Assembly (NCBI GenBank): GCA_046545795.1
Contig: JBKGZD010000011.1
Span: 1 to 32,568, forward strand
Reading direction: 5' to 3'
DNA length: 32,568 nucleotides
Source: JAGXLC01 sp046545795
GTDB lineage: Bacteria > Bacteroidota > Bacteroidia > Bacteroidales > UBA12077
The first letter of the stretch is position 1. Each line of letters begins with the position of its first letter. Of this stretch, positions 7,770 through 15,709 are shown piece by piece. The notes under the pieces were generated by a model. It ran no database searches and was not told the origin of the DNA. It saw only the letters and a list, made by a program, of their open reading frames with translations. Both the position numbers and the translations under genes were made by a program.

Positions 7770-8810
7770 CTACTCGGGATCTTCTTTGCCTAATAAGATT
7801 CTGTTTAAGTTATTTATCTGAGTTTTGGTTCCCAGAACAAAAATCTGGTCGGAAGAAGTTATTTTGACATCTGGTGTTGGATTTACAATAAATTCGTTAT
7901 TTTTAGTTTTTAAGCCGATTATATTAGCTCCTGTTTTTTGTCTAATTGCCCACTCACCAATTGATTTTTCAGCCAAGCAGGTGTCCAGGTTTTTGCATGA
8001 AATTTCTTCAATATAGACTTCATCTGGAGTTGGTAAAATTATATAATCCAAAAATTCTATCACATCAGGCTGGGTTACTAACTTTGCCATCCTTTGTCCA
8101 CCAATCGAATCGGGCATAATTACATTGGTTGCTCCGGCACTTTTAAGCTTTTTGACTGAATTAGCATCTGCTGCTCTTGTAATTATGGAAAGATTGGGAT
8201 TATGATCTCTCGCAGTCAATACAACAAACAGGTTATCTGCATCATTGGGAAGCGCTGTAATAAGTGCCCTTGCATTTTGGATGTTTGCATTTTCAAGTAT
8301 TTCATCATTCGTAGCATCCCCCTGGATGTATAATAATTGAGTATGGGAGCGAATTTCATCTATAATTGTTTCATCTTTATCTACTAAAACAACTTCTACA
8401 TTGTACCTGATAAGTTCTTCTGCAGATTGTCGCCCATTTCTGCCATATCCGCAAACAATTACATGATTTTTGATTTTTTGTATTCGATTTTTGATTTTTG
8501 TATCCATAAAATAATGTCTGAATATTCCATCAACAATATATCTTGTTAATGTAGTTATTGCATACGCAAATATACCAAAACTAACAACAATAAGAAAGGC
8601 GGTAAAGATACGTCCTGCATCCGAAAGGGGGTGTACCTCCTGAAATCCTACTGTTGACATTGTTATTATAGTCATGAAGAATGCTTCAATAAAAGTGTAG
8701 CGTTCAATAAAGATATATCCGATGACTCCCAGAAACACTATACCGATGAGTAAAAGCAACGCTATCTTAACTGTTTTAAAGCTTTCTTCTTTAAATTTAT
8801 TTATTTTCAT
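7770..8810 (-). CDS. Two-TM potassium channel with cytoplasmic RCK (TrkA-N/TrkA-C) domains
   Basis: A 346-residue inner-membrane channel subunit. The first transmembrane helix is about residues 15-35. The pore loop and filter are TMSTVGFQEVHP (about 50-61) and the second helix is about 66-92. The cytoplasmic RCK/TrkA-N domain starts near residue 113 with the Rossmann loop GYGRNGRQ and continues with VDKD and GDATNDEIL, typical of NAD or nucleotide binding. The TrkA-C domain occupies about residues 260-340. This is the MthK/Kch-like ligand-gated architecture, and such proteins assemble as tetramers. The filter is TVGFQE rather than TVGYGD. Ion selectivity for K+ is inferred from the family. 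It lies 45 bases downstream of DUF2851 on the same strand, so co-transcription is possible. Confidence 0.93.
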   Translation of the reverse strand: MKINKFKEESFKTVKIALLLLIGIVFLGVIGYIFIERYTFIEAFFMTIITMSTVGFQEVHPLSDAGRIFTAFLIVVSFGIFAYAITTLTRYIVDGIFRHYFMDTKIKNRIQKIKNHVIVCGYGRNGRQSAEELIRYNVEVVLVDKDETIIDEIRSHTQLLYIQGDATNDEILENANIQNARALITALPNDADNLFVVLTARDHNPNLSIITRAADANSVKKLKSAGATNVIMPDSIGGQRMAKLVTQPDVIEFLDYIILPTPDEVYIEEISCKNLDTCLAEKSIGEWAIRQKTGANIIGLKTKNNEFIVNPTPDVKITSSDQIFVLGTKTQINNLNRILLGKEDPE

Positions 8811-8855
8811 TAATCGGATTATTATTTGTCAATTTTCGAAATTAAAACATTTTTT

Positions 8856-10136
8856 TTAGTTGCTTATTATCTTTTTGCCTATTTGACAATCCAGACATTT
8901 TTTCTTACTGCAATATTTGTTTTTTAACTGAATTAACGCCTGACTCTGACAGGCACTGTCCGGTCTTATATTAAGTTTTTTCCATTTTTTTATTATCGAA
9001 TTGTTTTCAGGAGGGAGTTGATTTAAAAAGTTAAGTGCTTTGTCTTTATACCCTGGTTTGTTTTTTCTTTCTCCATAGATAAACAGAAATGGTATAATTG
9101 TATTGATTATGATTGTATTTATAGCGGATTTTCCGATTTTCTTATTTTTTTTTGTCTTAGAAAGCTTTTTGAAAGTATAATGTTCATTCCAATATCCTGA
9201 GGGATTGATGTTAAATAATTTATGTATTTCTTGTATCTCTCTTGTTTCAAGAATTTTTGAGAATAGTTTGCTGGAGTTATAAATTATACTGGCAAATTGT
9301 GCTATCCGAATTGTAGGAAAATTGGAGGGTCGTAATTTTGAGAACTTCCAGATATGACTATCGATTGGCTTCAGATTAAATTTCTTTCTTAAATGTTTGT
9401 ATTCCCTGCATAGTTGAAGATAGTATTCGTCATTGCTCAGGTTGTCTGAAAGAAAACCTGCTTGTCCGAAAAGTAATGCTTCTATCTGGAGGTTATTGTC
9501 CTTGTGTTTAGCGATAAATTCCAGGGGTAAAGACTGGGAAAGCAATTCAAAAGGAGTGGCATTTACCTTGAATCCAAAATTTTTTGCCAGTTTTTGATAA
9601 AAAGTAGTTTCCCAGTTGTTGTTATTCATTATAAGGGTGTTGGTAATTTCTTCATATTTGTCCATTAAACGTTCAATAGTAAGCTTATCCAGCCAGAAAT
9701 TTATTGTAAAATGGTCGATATAGGAGAGTTCTTGTTCACAGGCAATCCAGTTTTCATTTGTTAACAATTTACTGTAATTGTTGTACAAATGGTCATCAAA
9801 TTTGATTGAAAGGGTAGGTATTGATGTTCCGTTTGTTCTTTTTGTTTCCTGGTCGTTAGTTAGCACAACCTGCAGGATGACATTGTCATAGGCTTTGTTT
9901 AGATGATGATTGTGGTTGTACCAGTCGGATGATTTCTTATGAATTTCCACATTGCCCGCCCAAAGCGTTTCTCCAATTTTAATCTTTGCATTAAAGAAGT
10001 CAGGCCCTGCATCTTTGTTATGCCAACCGTTTTCTATGATTTCCAGGTTTTCACCATTGTCAGAAACTAAGTTATCTGTATGAAATAGTTTATACTTCCA
10101 TAAATAGTGCAGGAAGTCTTCCGGGATACTTTCCAT
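8856..10136 (-). CDS. DUF2851 family protein
   Basis: A 426-residue soluble protein of the Bacteroidetes DUF2851 family; no experimentally fixed function is known to me. The N-terminal third holds the most conserved motifs: NAGWHNKDAGPDF-like (here ENGWHNKDAGPDFFNAKI, about 35-52), GNVEIHKKSSDWYNHNHH (about 61-78) and AYDNVILQVVL. The arrangement of a Pro-Asp, then Val-Glu-Ile-His, on predicted beta strands recalls a nuclease-like core, which is my inference. The C-terminus carries a Cys cluster (ACQ...YCSKKKCLDCQIG, spacing C-x12-C-x4-C-x2-C) that may bind a metal or an iron-sulfur cluster. The middle is helical. The ATG at 10136 is preceded by a 65-base gap after pyrF, and the potassium channel follows 45 bases downstream. 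Confidence 0.9.
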   Translation of the reverse strand: MESIPEDFLHYLWKYKLFHTDNLVSDNGENLEIIENGWHNKDAGPDFFNAKIKIGETLWAGNVEIHKKSSDWYNHNHHLNKAYDNVILQVVLTNDQETKRTNGTSIPTLSIKFDDHLYNNYSKLLTNENWIACEQELSYIDHFTINFWLDKLTIERLMDKYEEITNTLIMNNNNWETTFYQKLAKNFGFKVNATPFELLSQSLPLEFIAKHKDNNLQIEALLFGQAGFLSDNLSNDEYYLQLCREYKHLRKKFNLKPIDSHIWKFSKLRPSNFPTIRIAQFASIIYNSSKLFSKILETREIQEIHKLFNINPSGYWNEHYTFKKLSKTKKNKKIGKSAINTIIINTIIPFLFIYGERKNKPGYKDKALNFLNQLPPENNSIIKKWKKLNIRPDSACQSQALIQLKNKYCSKKKCLDCQIGKKIISN

Positions 10137-10201
10137 GGAATTATTTTTTACGTTAAAACAGTGTGTGGTCCAAAGTTAAAAATTCTGATGTAAAGAAAAG
10201 G

Positions 10202-11035
10202 TTAAATTAACTGTTTATCTTTTAGAATTTTCATCATTTTTTGCTGTAAAGCAGTAGCTTTTTCTCTTGCTGCCTTATGGAAATCGTGAGAGCTATCGCT
10301 AAATATTATTGAGCGGGAAGAGTTTATGAGTAATCCGCATTTTTTGTTCATTCCTTTACTGGAAACTTCTTCCAGGCTTCCTCCCTGTGCACCAATGCCC
10401 GGTACGAGGAGAAAATGTTCAGGGATGATTTTCCTGATTTTTTCCAGCTCTTCAACTTTTGTTGCTCCAAAAACAAACATAGTATTGTTCTTATTTCCCC
10501 AACAACTTGCTGTAGAAATAACTTTCTCGAAGAGTCGCATTTTTTCTTTTTCTGAATAAAAATATTGAAAATCGAAAGCTCCTTCATTTGAGGTCAGGCC
10601 TAATAATATGGTCCATTTATTTTTAAATTCCAGGAATGGTTCTGCTGAGTCTTTGCCCATATATGGTGTTACAGTTGCTGCATCACAATTGAGCGTTTCA
10701 AAAAAAGTCCGTGCATACATGCGTGCTGTGTTTCCGATATCTCCCCTTTTTGCATCAGCTATTACAAATATTTCGGGGTAATATTGTTTAATATATTTTA
10801 TGGTTTTTTCTAATGTTTTCCACCCTTTTGCTCCATTTGTTTCATAAAAAGCGGTATTGATTTTATAGGCTACACATGTATCGTGAGTGTTGTCGATAAT
10901 AGCTTTGTTGAACTCAAAAACAGGGTCTTTCTGGTTGTTAAGATGAGATGGTATTTTATCAGCATCAGAATCCAGTCCAATGCACAAATAACTTTGTTTC
11001 TGACGAATTTTTTCAAAAAGTCCGGCTGTACTCAT
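10202..11035 (-). CDS. pyrF: Orotidine 5'-phosphate decarboxylase (class 2)
   Basis: A 277-residue enzyme converting OMP to UMP and CO2, the last step of de novo pyrimidine synthesis. The catalytic signature DAKRGDIGNTA is at residues 94-104, with Lys96 and Asp99 the expected active-site residues. LCIGLDSDADKIP near residue 17 is the N-terminal substrate-binding region. The length of about 277 and DAKRGDIG mark the longer class 2 form used by Bacteroidetes, rather than the about 230-residue E. coli type. It follows prfA with only 7 bases between the genes, so the two are almost surely co-transcribed. Confidence 0.96.
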   Translation of the reverse strand: MSTAGLFEKIRQKQSYLCIGLDSDADKIPSHLNNQKDPVFEFNKAIIDNTHDTCVAYKINTAFYETNGAKGWKTLEKTIKYIKQYYPEIFVIADAKRGDIGNTARMYARTFFETLNCDAATVTPYMGKDSAEPFLEFKNKWTILLGLTSNEGAFDFQYFYSEKEKMRLFEKVISTASCWGNKNNTMFVFGATKVEELEKIRKIIPEHFLLVPGIGAQGGSLEEVSSKGMNKKCGLLINSSRSIIFSDSSHDFHKAAREKATALQQKMMKILKDKQLI

Positions 11036-11042
11036 AGCATTA

Positions 11043-12134
11043 TTAGTTTAGCCCTGATTCTTTTAGTTTCTCAGCATTCTCTTCCATTTGGAGTTTGTCA
11101 ATGATTTCTTGTATGTCGCCGTCCATAATTGAATCAAGATTATACAAGGTTAAATTTATTCTATGGTCAGTCATTCTGCCTTGCGGGAAGTTGTAGGTTC
11201 TGATTTTAGCCGACCTGTCTCCTGTGGAAACCATTGTTTTTCTTTGGGATGCAACTTCATCATGTTGTTTCTGAAGTTCCATGTGGTATAATCTTGATCT
11301 TAGTTCGTTTTTAGCTTTATTCAGGTTTTTCAGTTGTGATTTTTCGTCCTGGCATGTAACTACAATTCCTGTGGGAATGTGTGTTAGTCTTACAGCTGAA
11401 TAAGTTGTGTTCACCGATTGTCCTCCCGGGCCGGATGACATAAAAATATCTTTCCTGATGTCTTCATCGTGTATTTCAATGTCAACATCTTCAGCTTCCG
11501 GCAGTACTGCTACAGTGGCAGCTGAAGTGTGGACTCTGCCTTGTGTTTCAGTTTGTGGAACACGCTGCACACGATGTACACCCGATTCATACTTTAGTGT
11601 TCCGTATACATTCGCACCGCTTATTTTCATCACCACTTCCTTAAAACCTCCTACAGTTCCTTCAGAAGCATGTGTTACTTCTATCTTCCATTTTTTTGAT
11701 TCGCAATATTTTACATACATCCTGTATAAATCTCCGGCAAAAATACTTGCCTCATCGCCACCTGTACCAGCACGAATTTCCAGGATAGCATTCTTTTCAT
11801 CTTCAGGCTCCTTGGGGATTAATAAAAATTTAATTTTTTGCTCAAGAGGTTCCTTCTTTTGATATAATTCGTCCAGCTCGGCTTTGGCCATTTCTCTCAT
11901 CTCCTCATCAGCTTCATGTTCGAGCATTTCTTTTGATGTTTTAATGTTGTCAAGGAGATTTTTATATTCTTTATATGCCTCTATAATAGGTTGAAGGTCC
12001 TTGTATTCTTTATTTAGCTTGATGTATCGGTCCATATCATTCATCACTTCCGGATCGGCTATCAACTCGCTTACCTCATCAAATCGTAGTTTAATGCCTT
12101 CAAGCTTTTCCAGTATTATATTTTTTTCACTCAT
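11043..12134 (-). CDS. prfA: Peptide chain release factor 1
   Basis: A 363-residue class I release factor reading UAA and UAG. The stop-codon recognition PxT motif is PQT at residues 193-195 (RVPQTETQGRVHTS), which marks RF1 rather than RF2 (SPF). The peptidyl-tRNA hydrolysis motif GGQ is at residues 237-239 in SSGPGGQSVNTT. Length is normal. It sits between purM (33 bases upstream) and pyrF (7 bases downstream) on the minus strand. Confidence 0.98.
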   Translation of the reverse strand: MSEKNIILEKLEGIKLRFDEVSELIADPEVMNDMDRYIKLNKEYKDLQPIIEAYKEYKNLLDNIKTSKEMLEHEADEEMREMAKAELDELYQKKEPLEQKIKFLLIPKEPEDEKNAILEIRAGTGGDEASIFAGDLYRMYVKYCESKKWKIEVTHASEGTVGGFKEVVMKISGANVYGTLKYESGVHRVQRVPQTETQGRVHTSAATVAVLPEAEDVDIEIHDEDIRKDIFMSSGPGGQSVNTTYSAVRLTHIPTGIVVTCQDEKSQLKNLNKAKNELRSRLYHMELQKQHDEVASQRKTMVSTGDRSAKIRTYNFPQGRMTDHRINLTLYNLDSIMDGDIQEIIDKLQMEENAEKLKESGLN

Positions 12135-12167
12135 TGGTTTATTTATTATCTGTCAATGTTATATTTT

Positions 12168-13346
12168 TCAGGTATATTCAAACACACCGTAAGGGCTCTT
12201 TATTGTAAGTTCTTTTTTTTCCGATGCATAACATTTTCCAATCACTTTAGCATCGATGTTGAAAGATTTAGAGATTTGGATAATGGCATTTGCATATTTT
12301 TGATTTACATAAATTTCAAAACGATGCCCCATGTTAAAAACTCTATACATTTCTTTCCAGTCTGTTCCTGATTCTTTTTGAATAATCTTAAATATTTCAG
12401 GTGTTTCAAAGAGGTTGTTTTTCACTACATGTATATTGTTTACAAAGTTAAGTATTTTTGTTTGAGCACCGCCTGAGCAATGTATCATTCCATGAATATT
12501 ATTCCGGTATTTTTTGAGAATTTCTTTTATTACAGGTGCATAGGTTCTTGTTGGTGATAGTACCAGTTTACCTGCATCGAGGCCAAGGTTCTGTATCTGA
12601 TCGGTTAATTTATATTTCCCTGAATATATTAATTCGTTATCAATTTCATTATCATAGCTTTCCGGGTATTTTTGTGCCAGGTATTTTGCAAACACGTCGT
12701 GTCTGGCAGAGGTTAACCCATTACTCCCAATACCACTATTATATTCTTTTTCATAAGTAGCTTTTCCTGAAGAAGAAAGTCCAATGATAACATCTCCATC
12801 CTGAATATTACTGTTATCGATTACATCTTTTCTTTTTAATCTTGTTGTCACCGTAGAGTCCAGGATTATTGTTCTCACAAGGTCTCCAACATCAGCAGTT
12901 TCTCCGCCGGTTGAATATATGTTAATACCTAATGAACGTAACTCTTCAAGGACTTCTTCTGTTCCATTAATGACAGCTGAAATTACTTCTCCGGGTATTT
13001 TGTTCTTATTTCTTCCAATGGTTGAAGAAAGGAGAATGTTGTCGCAGGCTCCGGCGCAAAGGAGATCATCGAGGTTCATGACAATTGCATCCTGGGCAAT
13101 TCCTTTCCACACATTCATGTCGCCGGTTTCTTTCCAGTAAATATATGCAAGTGATGATTTTGTGCCTGCCCCGTCAGCGTGCATTATGTTGCAATATTTT
13201 TTATTCCCGGTTAAATAATCCGGGACAATTTTACAGAACGCATTAGGAAACAATCCTTTGTCAATGTTTTTTATGGATTTGTGCACGTCTTCTTTTGAGG
13301 AGGACACACCACGCTGATTGTATCTGGAATTATTCGGCATAGTCAT
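12168..13346 (-). CDS. purM: Phosphoribosylformylglycinamidine cyclo-ligase (AIR synthase), Bacteroidetes type
   Basis: A 392-residue ATP-dependent enzyme that closes the imidazole ring (FGAM to AIR) in purine synthesis. The order of motifs fits the PurM/AIR-synthase family: an N-terminal GVSSSKEDVHKSI segment, HADGAGTKSSLAYI (about 54-67), AQDAIVMNLDDLLCAGA (about 83-99), a GGETADVGDLVR motif (about 144-155) and a GLSSSG loop near 190. After that loop the usual short SNGYS segment is replaced by a longer insertion before GIGSNGLTSARHD, making it longer than the E. coli enzyme (345). Two ATG codons, 13346 and 13340, are in frame; the first is given. It heads the purM-prfA-pyrF cluster. Confidence 0.92.
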   Translation of the reverse strand: MTMPNNSRYNQRGVSSSKEDVHKSIKNIDKGLFPNAFCKIVPDYLTGNKKYCNIMHADGAGTKSSLAYIYWKETGDMNVWKGIAQDAIVMNLDDLLCAGACDNILLSSTIGRNKNKIPGEVISAVINGTEEVLEELRSLGINIYSTGGETADVGDLVRTIILDSTVTTRLKRKDVIDNSNIQDGDVIIGLSSSGKATYEKEYNSGIGSNGLTSARHDVFAKYLAQKYPESYDNEIDNELIYSGKYKLTDQIQNLGLDAGKLVLSPTRTYAPVIKEILKKYRNNIHGMIHCSGGAQTKILNFVNNIHVVKNNLFETPEIFKIIQKESGTDWKEMYRVFNMGHRFEIYVNQKYANAIIQISKSFNIDAKVIGKCYASEKKELTIKSPYGVFEYT

Positions 13347-13361
13347 TTTTTTTGCTGGCTA

Positions 13362-13369
13362 CAAAATTA
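13362..13369 (-). promoter_or_regulatory. Candidate -7 promoter element for purM
   Basis: The minus strand reads TAATTTTG, an exact TAnnTTTG match, 15 bases before the purM ATG at 13346. It may drive the purM-prfA-pyrF set. No convincing -33 TTTG is seen. Confidence 0.45.
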
Positions 13370-13410
13370 AGAATTCGTAGTTTATAACCATCTATAATTA
13401 TAAAAAAAAG

Positions 13411-13576
13411 AAAAGGCTGACTAAAAAGTTTTTATATAAGAGGCTTGCTGAAAACCAGGTTTTGCCTTTAATCCGGTGATTGCCGGAAGACCTGCTTTTC
13501 AGCAACTTCTCCCGCCGGCTGCCGGGCCGGGGCAAAGAAGTTGCTGAAAATTTAGTTTTATTTCTTTTTAGACCAT
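13411..13576. repeat. GC-rich nested palindromic repeat, possible MITE-like element
   Basis: The gap between PorE-like gene 1 and purM holds a structured block unlike its AT-rich surroundings. A perfect 14-bp inverted repeat TTTTCAGCAACTTC (13496-13509) / GAAGTTGCTGAAAA (13537-13550) encloses a 27-base GC-rich loop made of GCCGG/CCGGC units. A third copy of the core, TTGCTGAAAA, lies at 13445-13454 and can pair with the first arm instead. TCCGG/CCGGA arms lie in between. The outer edges carry GACTAAAAAG (13419-13428) and CTTTTTAGAC (13564-13573), 9 of 10 complementary. No ORF is present. The block could be a non-autonomous mobile repeat and might also terminate the PorE-like transcript. Only one copy is in this window. 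Confidence 0.6.
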
Positions 13577-13586
13577 CTCTACTTTT

Positions 13587-15554
13587 TTACTCGGGTGAGT
13601 AATCTGTTGAGATAACTTTAAATTCTGTTCTTCTGTTTATCTGATGGGCTTCTTCTCTTTGTTCCTCTGATTCGAGTCCTTCAATAAATTCTTCAGTTAA
13701 AGTATCGCCTTCCTCCAAGAAATCATATTCTTCAGCGAGTTTCTTGTCAATTTCTTTAGGTTTTGTTGCTGCATAACCTTTAGCTCTTAGTCTTTCAGAA
13801 TCAATTCCATGCTCTATTAGGTAATCCACAACTGACTCAGCACGTTTGGTGGATAGTTCGACGTTTGCCCAGTGTTCTCCTCTGTGGTCTGTATGAGCTC
13901 TTAATTCAATAATAACGCGTGGGTTATCATTGAGTGTTTCTACCAACTGGTTAAGAGCTTCTTTAGATTCGTCCCGCAGGCTCCATTTAGCAAAGTCGTA
14001 GAAGATATTGGGCAATTCGATTGGTTCTTCAATTGATGATAAGAGAATTTCCGGTTCAAATACTTTACTCTCTTCCATTCCTTTAGTAGAGGCTTTATCT
14101 TTATTGGTAAGGTATTTTTCTTTTGAAGCTACGAAAACGTAGTCTGTTTCAGGTCTGAGCATAAATTTAAATTTTCCGTCTTCATCTGTTTTATCGCTCA
14201 TGGTCATTCCGTCACTGCCAACCATTTTAACATTTGTTTCTTCAATTGGTTCTTCAGATTTTTCGTCTTTTACAGTACCTTCAACGCTGAATTTCAAAGG
14301 AGGTAAAACAAAAGAGAAAATTTTATCATTTCTGTCCCTGGTTGAGCTAAAGAAACCTTTTTCTTCTTCAGCCTGGAAAATAATTCCAAAATCATCCTGG
14401 GTTGAGTTAATGGGGTGCCTCATGTTTTCTATTTCCCATTTACCATCTTCTTCGGATGCTTTGAAGATGTCTAAACCTCCCATTCCGGGATGATAATCTG
14501 AAGAGAAGTATAGTGTTCCATCAGGATGAATAAAAGGGAATACTTCATTACCCGGAGTATTAATGCTTTCGCCCATATTTACAGGCTGACCCCATTCTCC
14601 ATTGTCTTCTTTGGTCACTTTCCAGATATCCAATTGGCCATGACCACCTTCCATGTTGGATACAAAATATAAAGTATTTCCATCTTCAGTGATGGATGGG
14701 TGTGCAAATACAAGGCTGTCATGTCCTAATTCCATAGGCTCTGGTTTTTCCCATTCCCCGTTGTTTTTTTCTGATACATAGATATTGCATCCCATTGACT
14801 CTTTTTTATCTACCTCACATCTTGTAAAATACATTGTATTGTATCCATCTGTTAATGAGGCTGCCCCTTCTTCAACTTCTGTGTTTACCTGTCCGGAAAT
14901 TTGTTCTGGCCGGCTCCATTTGTCTGACTTATCTTTACTGGAATAAAAAATGTCGGAAAAATACTCACCTGTTCCCCCGTGTTTTTCCTCTCCTGTGGAT
15001 TCTTCCCTGGTCGAAGTAAAATATATTTCGTCATATTCGGAGTTTGAATAGGCTGGTGCATAATCCCTGCTTGTTGAATTTAAAAATTTCATTTCTGTCA
15101 CTTTGTAGCCACTAGGATTCTCTATCCATTTCTGAGCCAGCTCACATGATTTTGCGCCCATGTCGCCACGCGGATCATCCGGGGCTAATTTGGCATATTC
15201 ATTATAATTGTCTATTGCTTCATCAAATTTTTCATTGGCTTTTAAAGCTTCTGCATAATAAAGGTAAATTTTTGGATTATCATATTCTTTGCGGATCGCA
15301 TTGTTGTACCATAGCTCTGCCTTTGAGTATTGTCCGGTAATTCGGTAGGATTTAGCAATTTTAAAGATAATCGTGTCTTTTATGTCATCATCTCGGATGT
15401 TGCTGTAGGCTTCACGATATAAATCAACTGCTTCGTAATACTGGCCTGCATTATACATTTCTTCTGCCTCGTAATAAAGCTTTTTTTGCCCTAGTGCTGC
15501 AGAGGAAATTATCAAGAAAAACAAACTTATGGTGAAGATTTTCTCTTTTTTCAT
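13587..15554 (-). CDS. PorE-like TPR/PD40/CRD/OmpA envelope protein 1
   Basis: A 655-residue exported protein with the domain order of PorE, the peptidoglycan-binding component of the type IX secretion system. A signal peptide ends near ALGQ (about residue 22) and looks like a signal peptidase I site, since no lipobox Cys is present. TPR units span about 25-135. PD40/WD40-like propeller repeats (TMYFTR, TLYFVSN, TLYFSSD motifs) span about 155-410. A carboxypeptidase-regulatory-like beta domain (about 420-510) follows. The OmpA C-terminal domain (about 530-650) carries AHTDHRG, LSTKRAESVVDYL, RLRAKGYAATKP and a final NRRTEFKVI. An acidic insertion of about 40 residues sits between GYAATKP and NRRTEF. 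A second protein of the same design lies at 22207-24198. Which of them, if either, is the functional PorE cannot be told here. Confidence 0.93.
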   Translation of the reverse strand: MKKEKIFTISLFFLIISSAALGQKKLYYEAEEMYNAGQYYEAVDLYREAYSNIRDDDIKDTIIFKIAKSYRITGQYSKAELWYNNAIRKEYDNPKIYLYYAEALKANEKFDEAIDNYNEYAKLAPDDPRGDMGAKSCELAQKWIENPSGYKVTEMKFLNSTSRDYAPAYSNSEYDEIYFTSTREESTGEEKHGGTGEYFSDIFYSSKDKSDKWSRPEQISGQVNTEVEEGAASLTDGYNTMYFTRCEVDKKESMGCNIYVSEKNNGEWEKPEPMELGHDSLVFAHPSITEDGNTLYFVSNMEGGHGQLDIWKVTKEDNGEWGQPVNMGESINTPGNEVFPFIHPDGTLYFSSDYHPGMGGLDIFKASEEDGKWEIENMRHPINSTQDDFGIIFQAEEEKGFFSSTRDRNDKIFSFVLPPLKFSVEGTVKDEKSEEPIEETNVKMVGSDGMTMSDKTDEDGKFKFMLRPETDYVFVASKEKYLTNKDKASTKGMEESKVFEPEILLSSIEEPIELPNIFYDFAKWSLRDESKEALNQLVETLNDNPRVIIELRAHTDHRGEHWANVELSTKRAESVVDYLIEHGIDSERLRAKGYAATKPKEIDKKLAEEYDFLEEGDTLTEEFIEGLESEEQREEAHQINRRTEFKVISTDYSPE

Positions 15555-15598
15555 TACCGGTCAACTTTTATTAAATATACAAAACGTATAATCTTAAT

Positions 15599-15631
15599 AT
15601 GACTATTGTACACGATATTGGTGTAAGTCAT
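15599..15631. promoter_or_regulatory. Bulged inverted repeat between glnN and PorE-like gene 1
   Basis: ATGACT-attg-TACAC (15599-15613) pairs with GTGTA-AGTCAT (15621-15631): 11 base pairs with a 4-base bulge and a 7-base loop. It is about 45 bases upstream of the PorE-like ATG and about 80 bases past the glnN stop. No T-run follows, so it is not an ordinary terminator. It may be an operator or an RNA structure; the function is unknown. Confidence 0.35.
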
Positions 15632-15709
15632 CATAATTATACCTCTGTAAATGTAAATAAATTTAGTTAAAATTAAAAAATCGCCTTATAAAGCAAACCT
15701 AAATATTTT

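Noticed and set aside
11407..11862. 151-codon plus-strand ORF inside prfA
   Set aside because: Antisense shadow of prfA; the minus-strand frame has the GGQ and PQT motifs.
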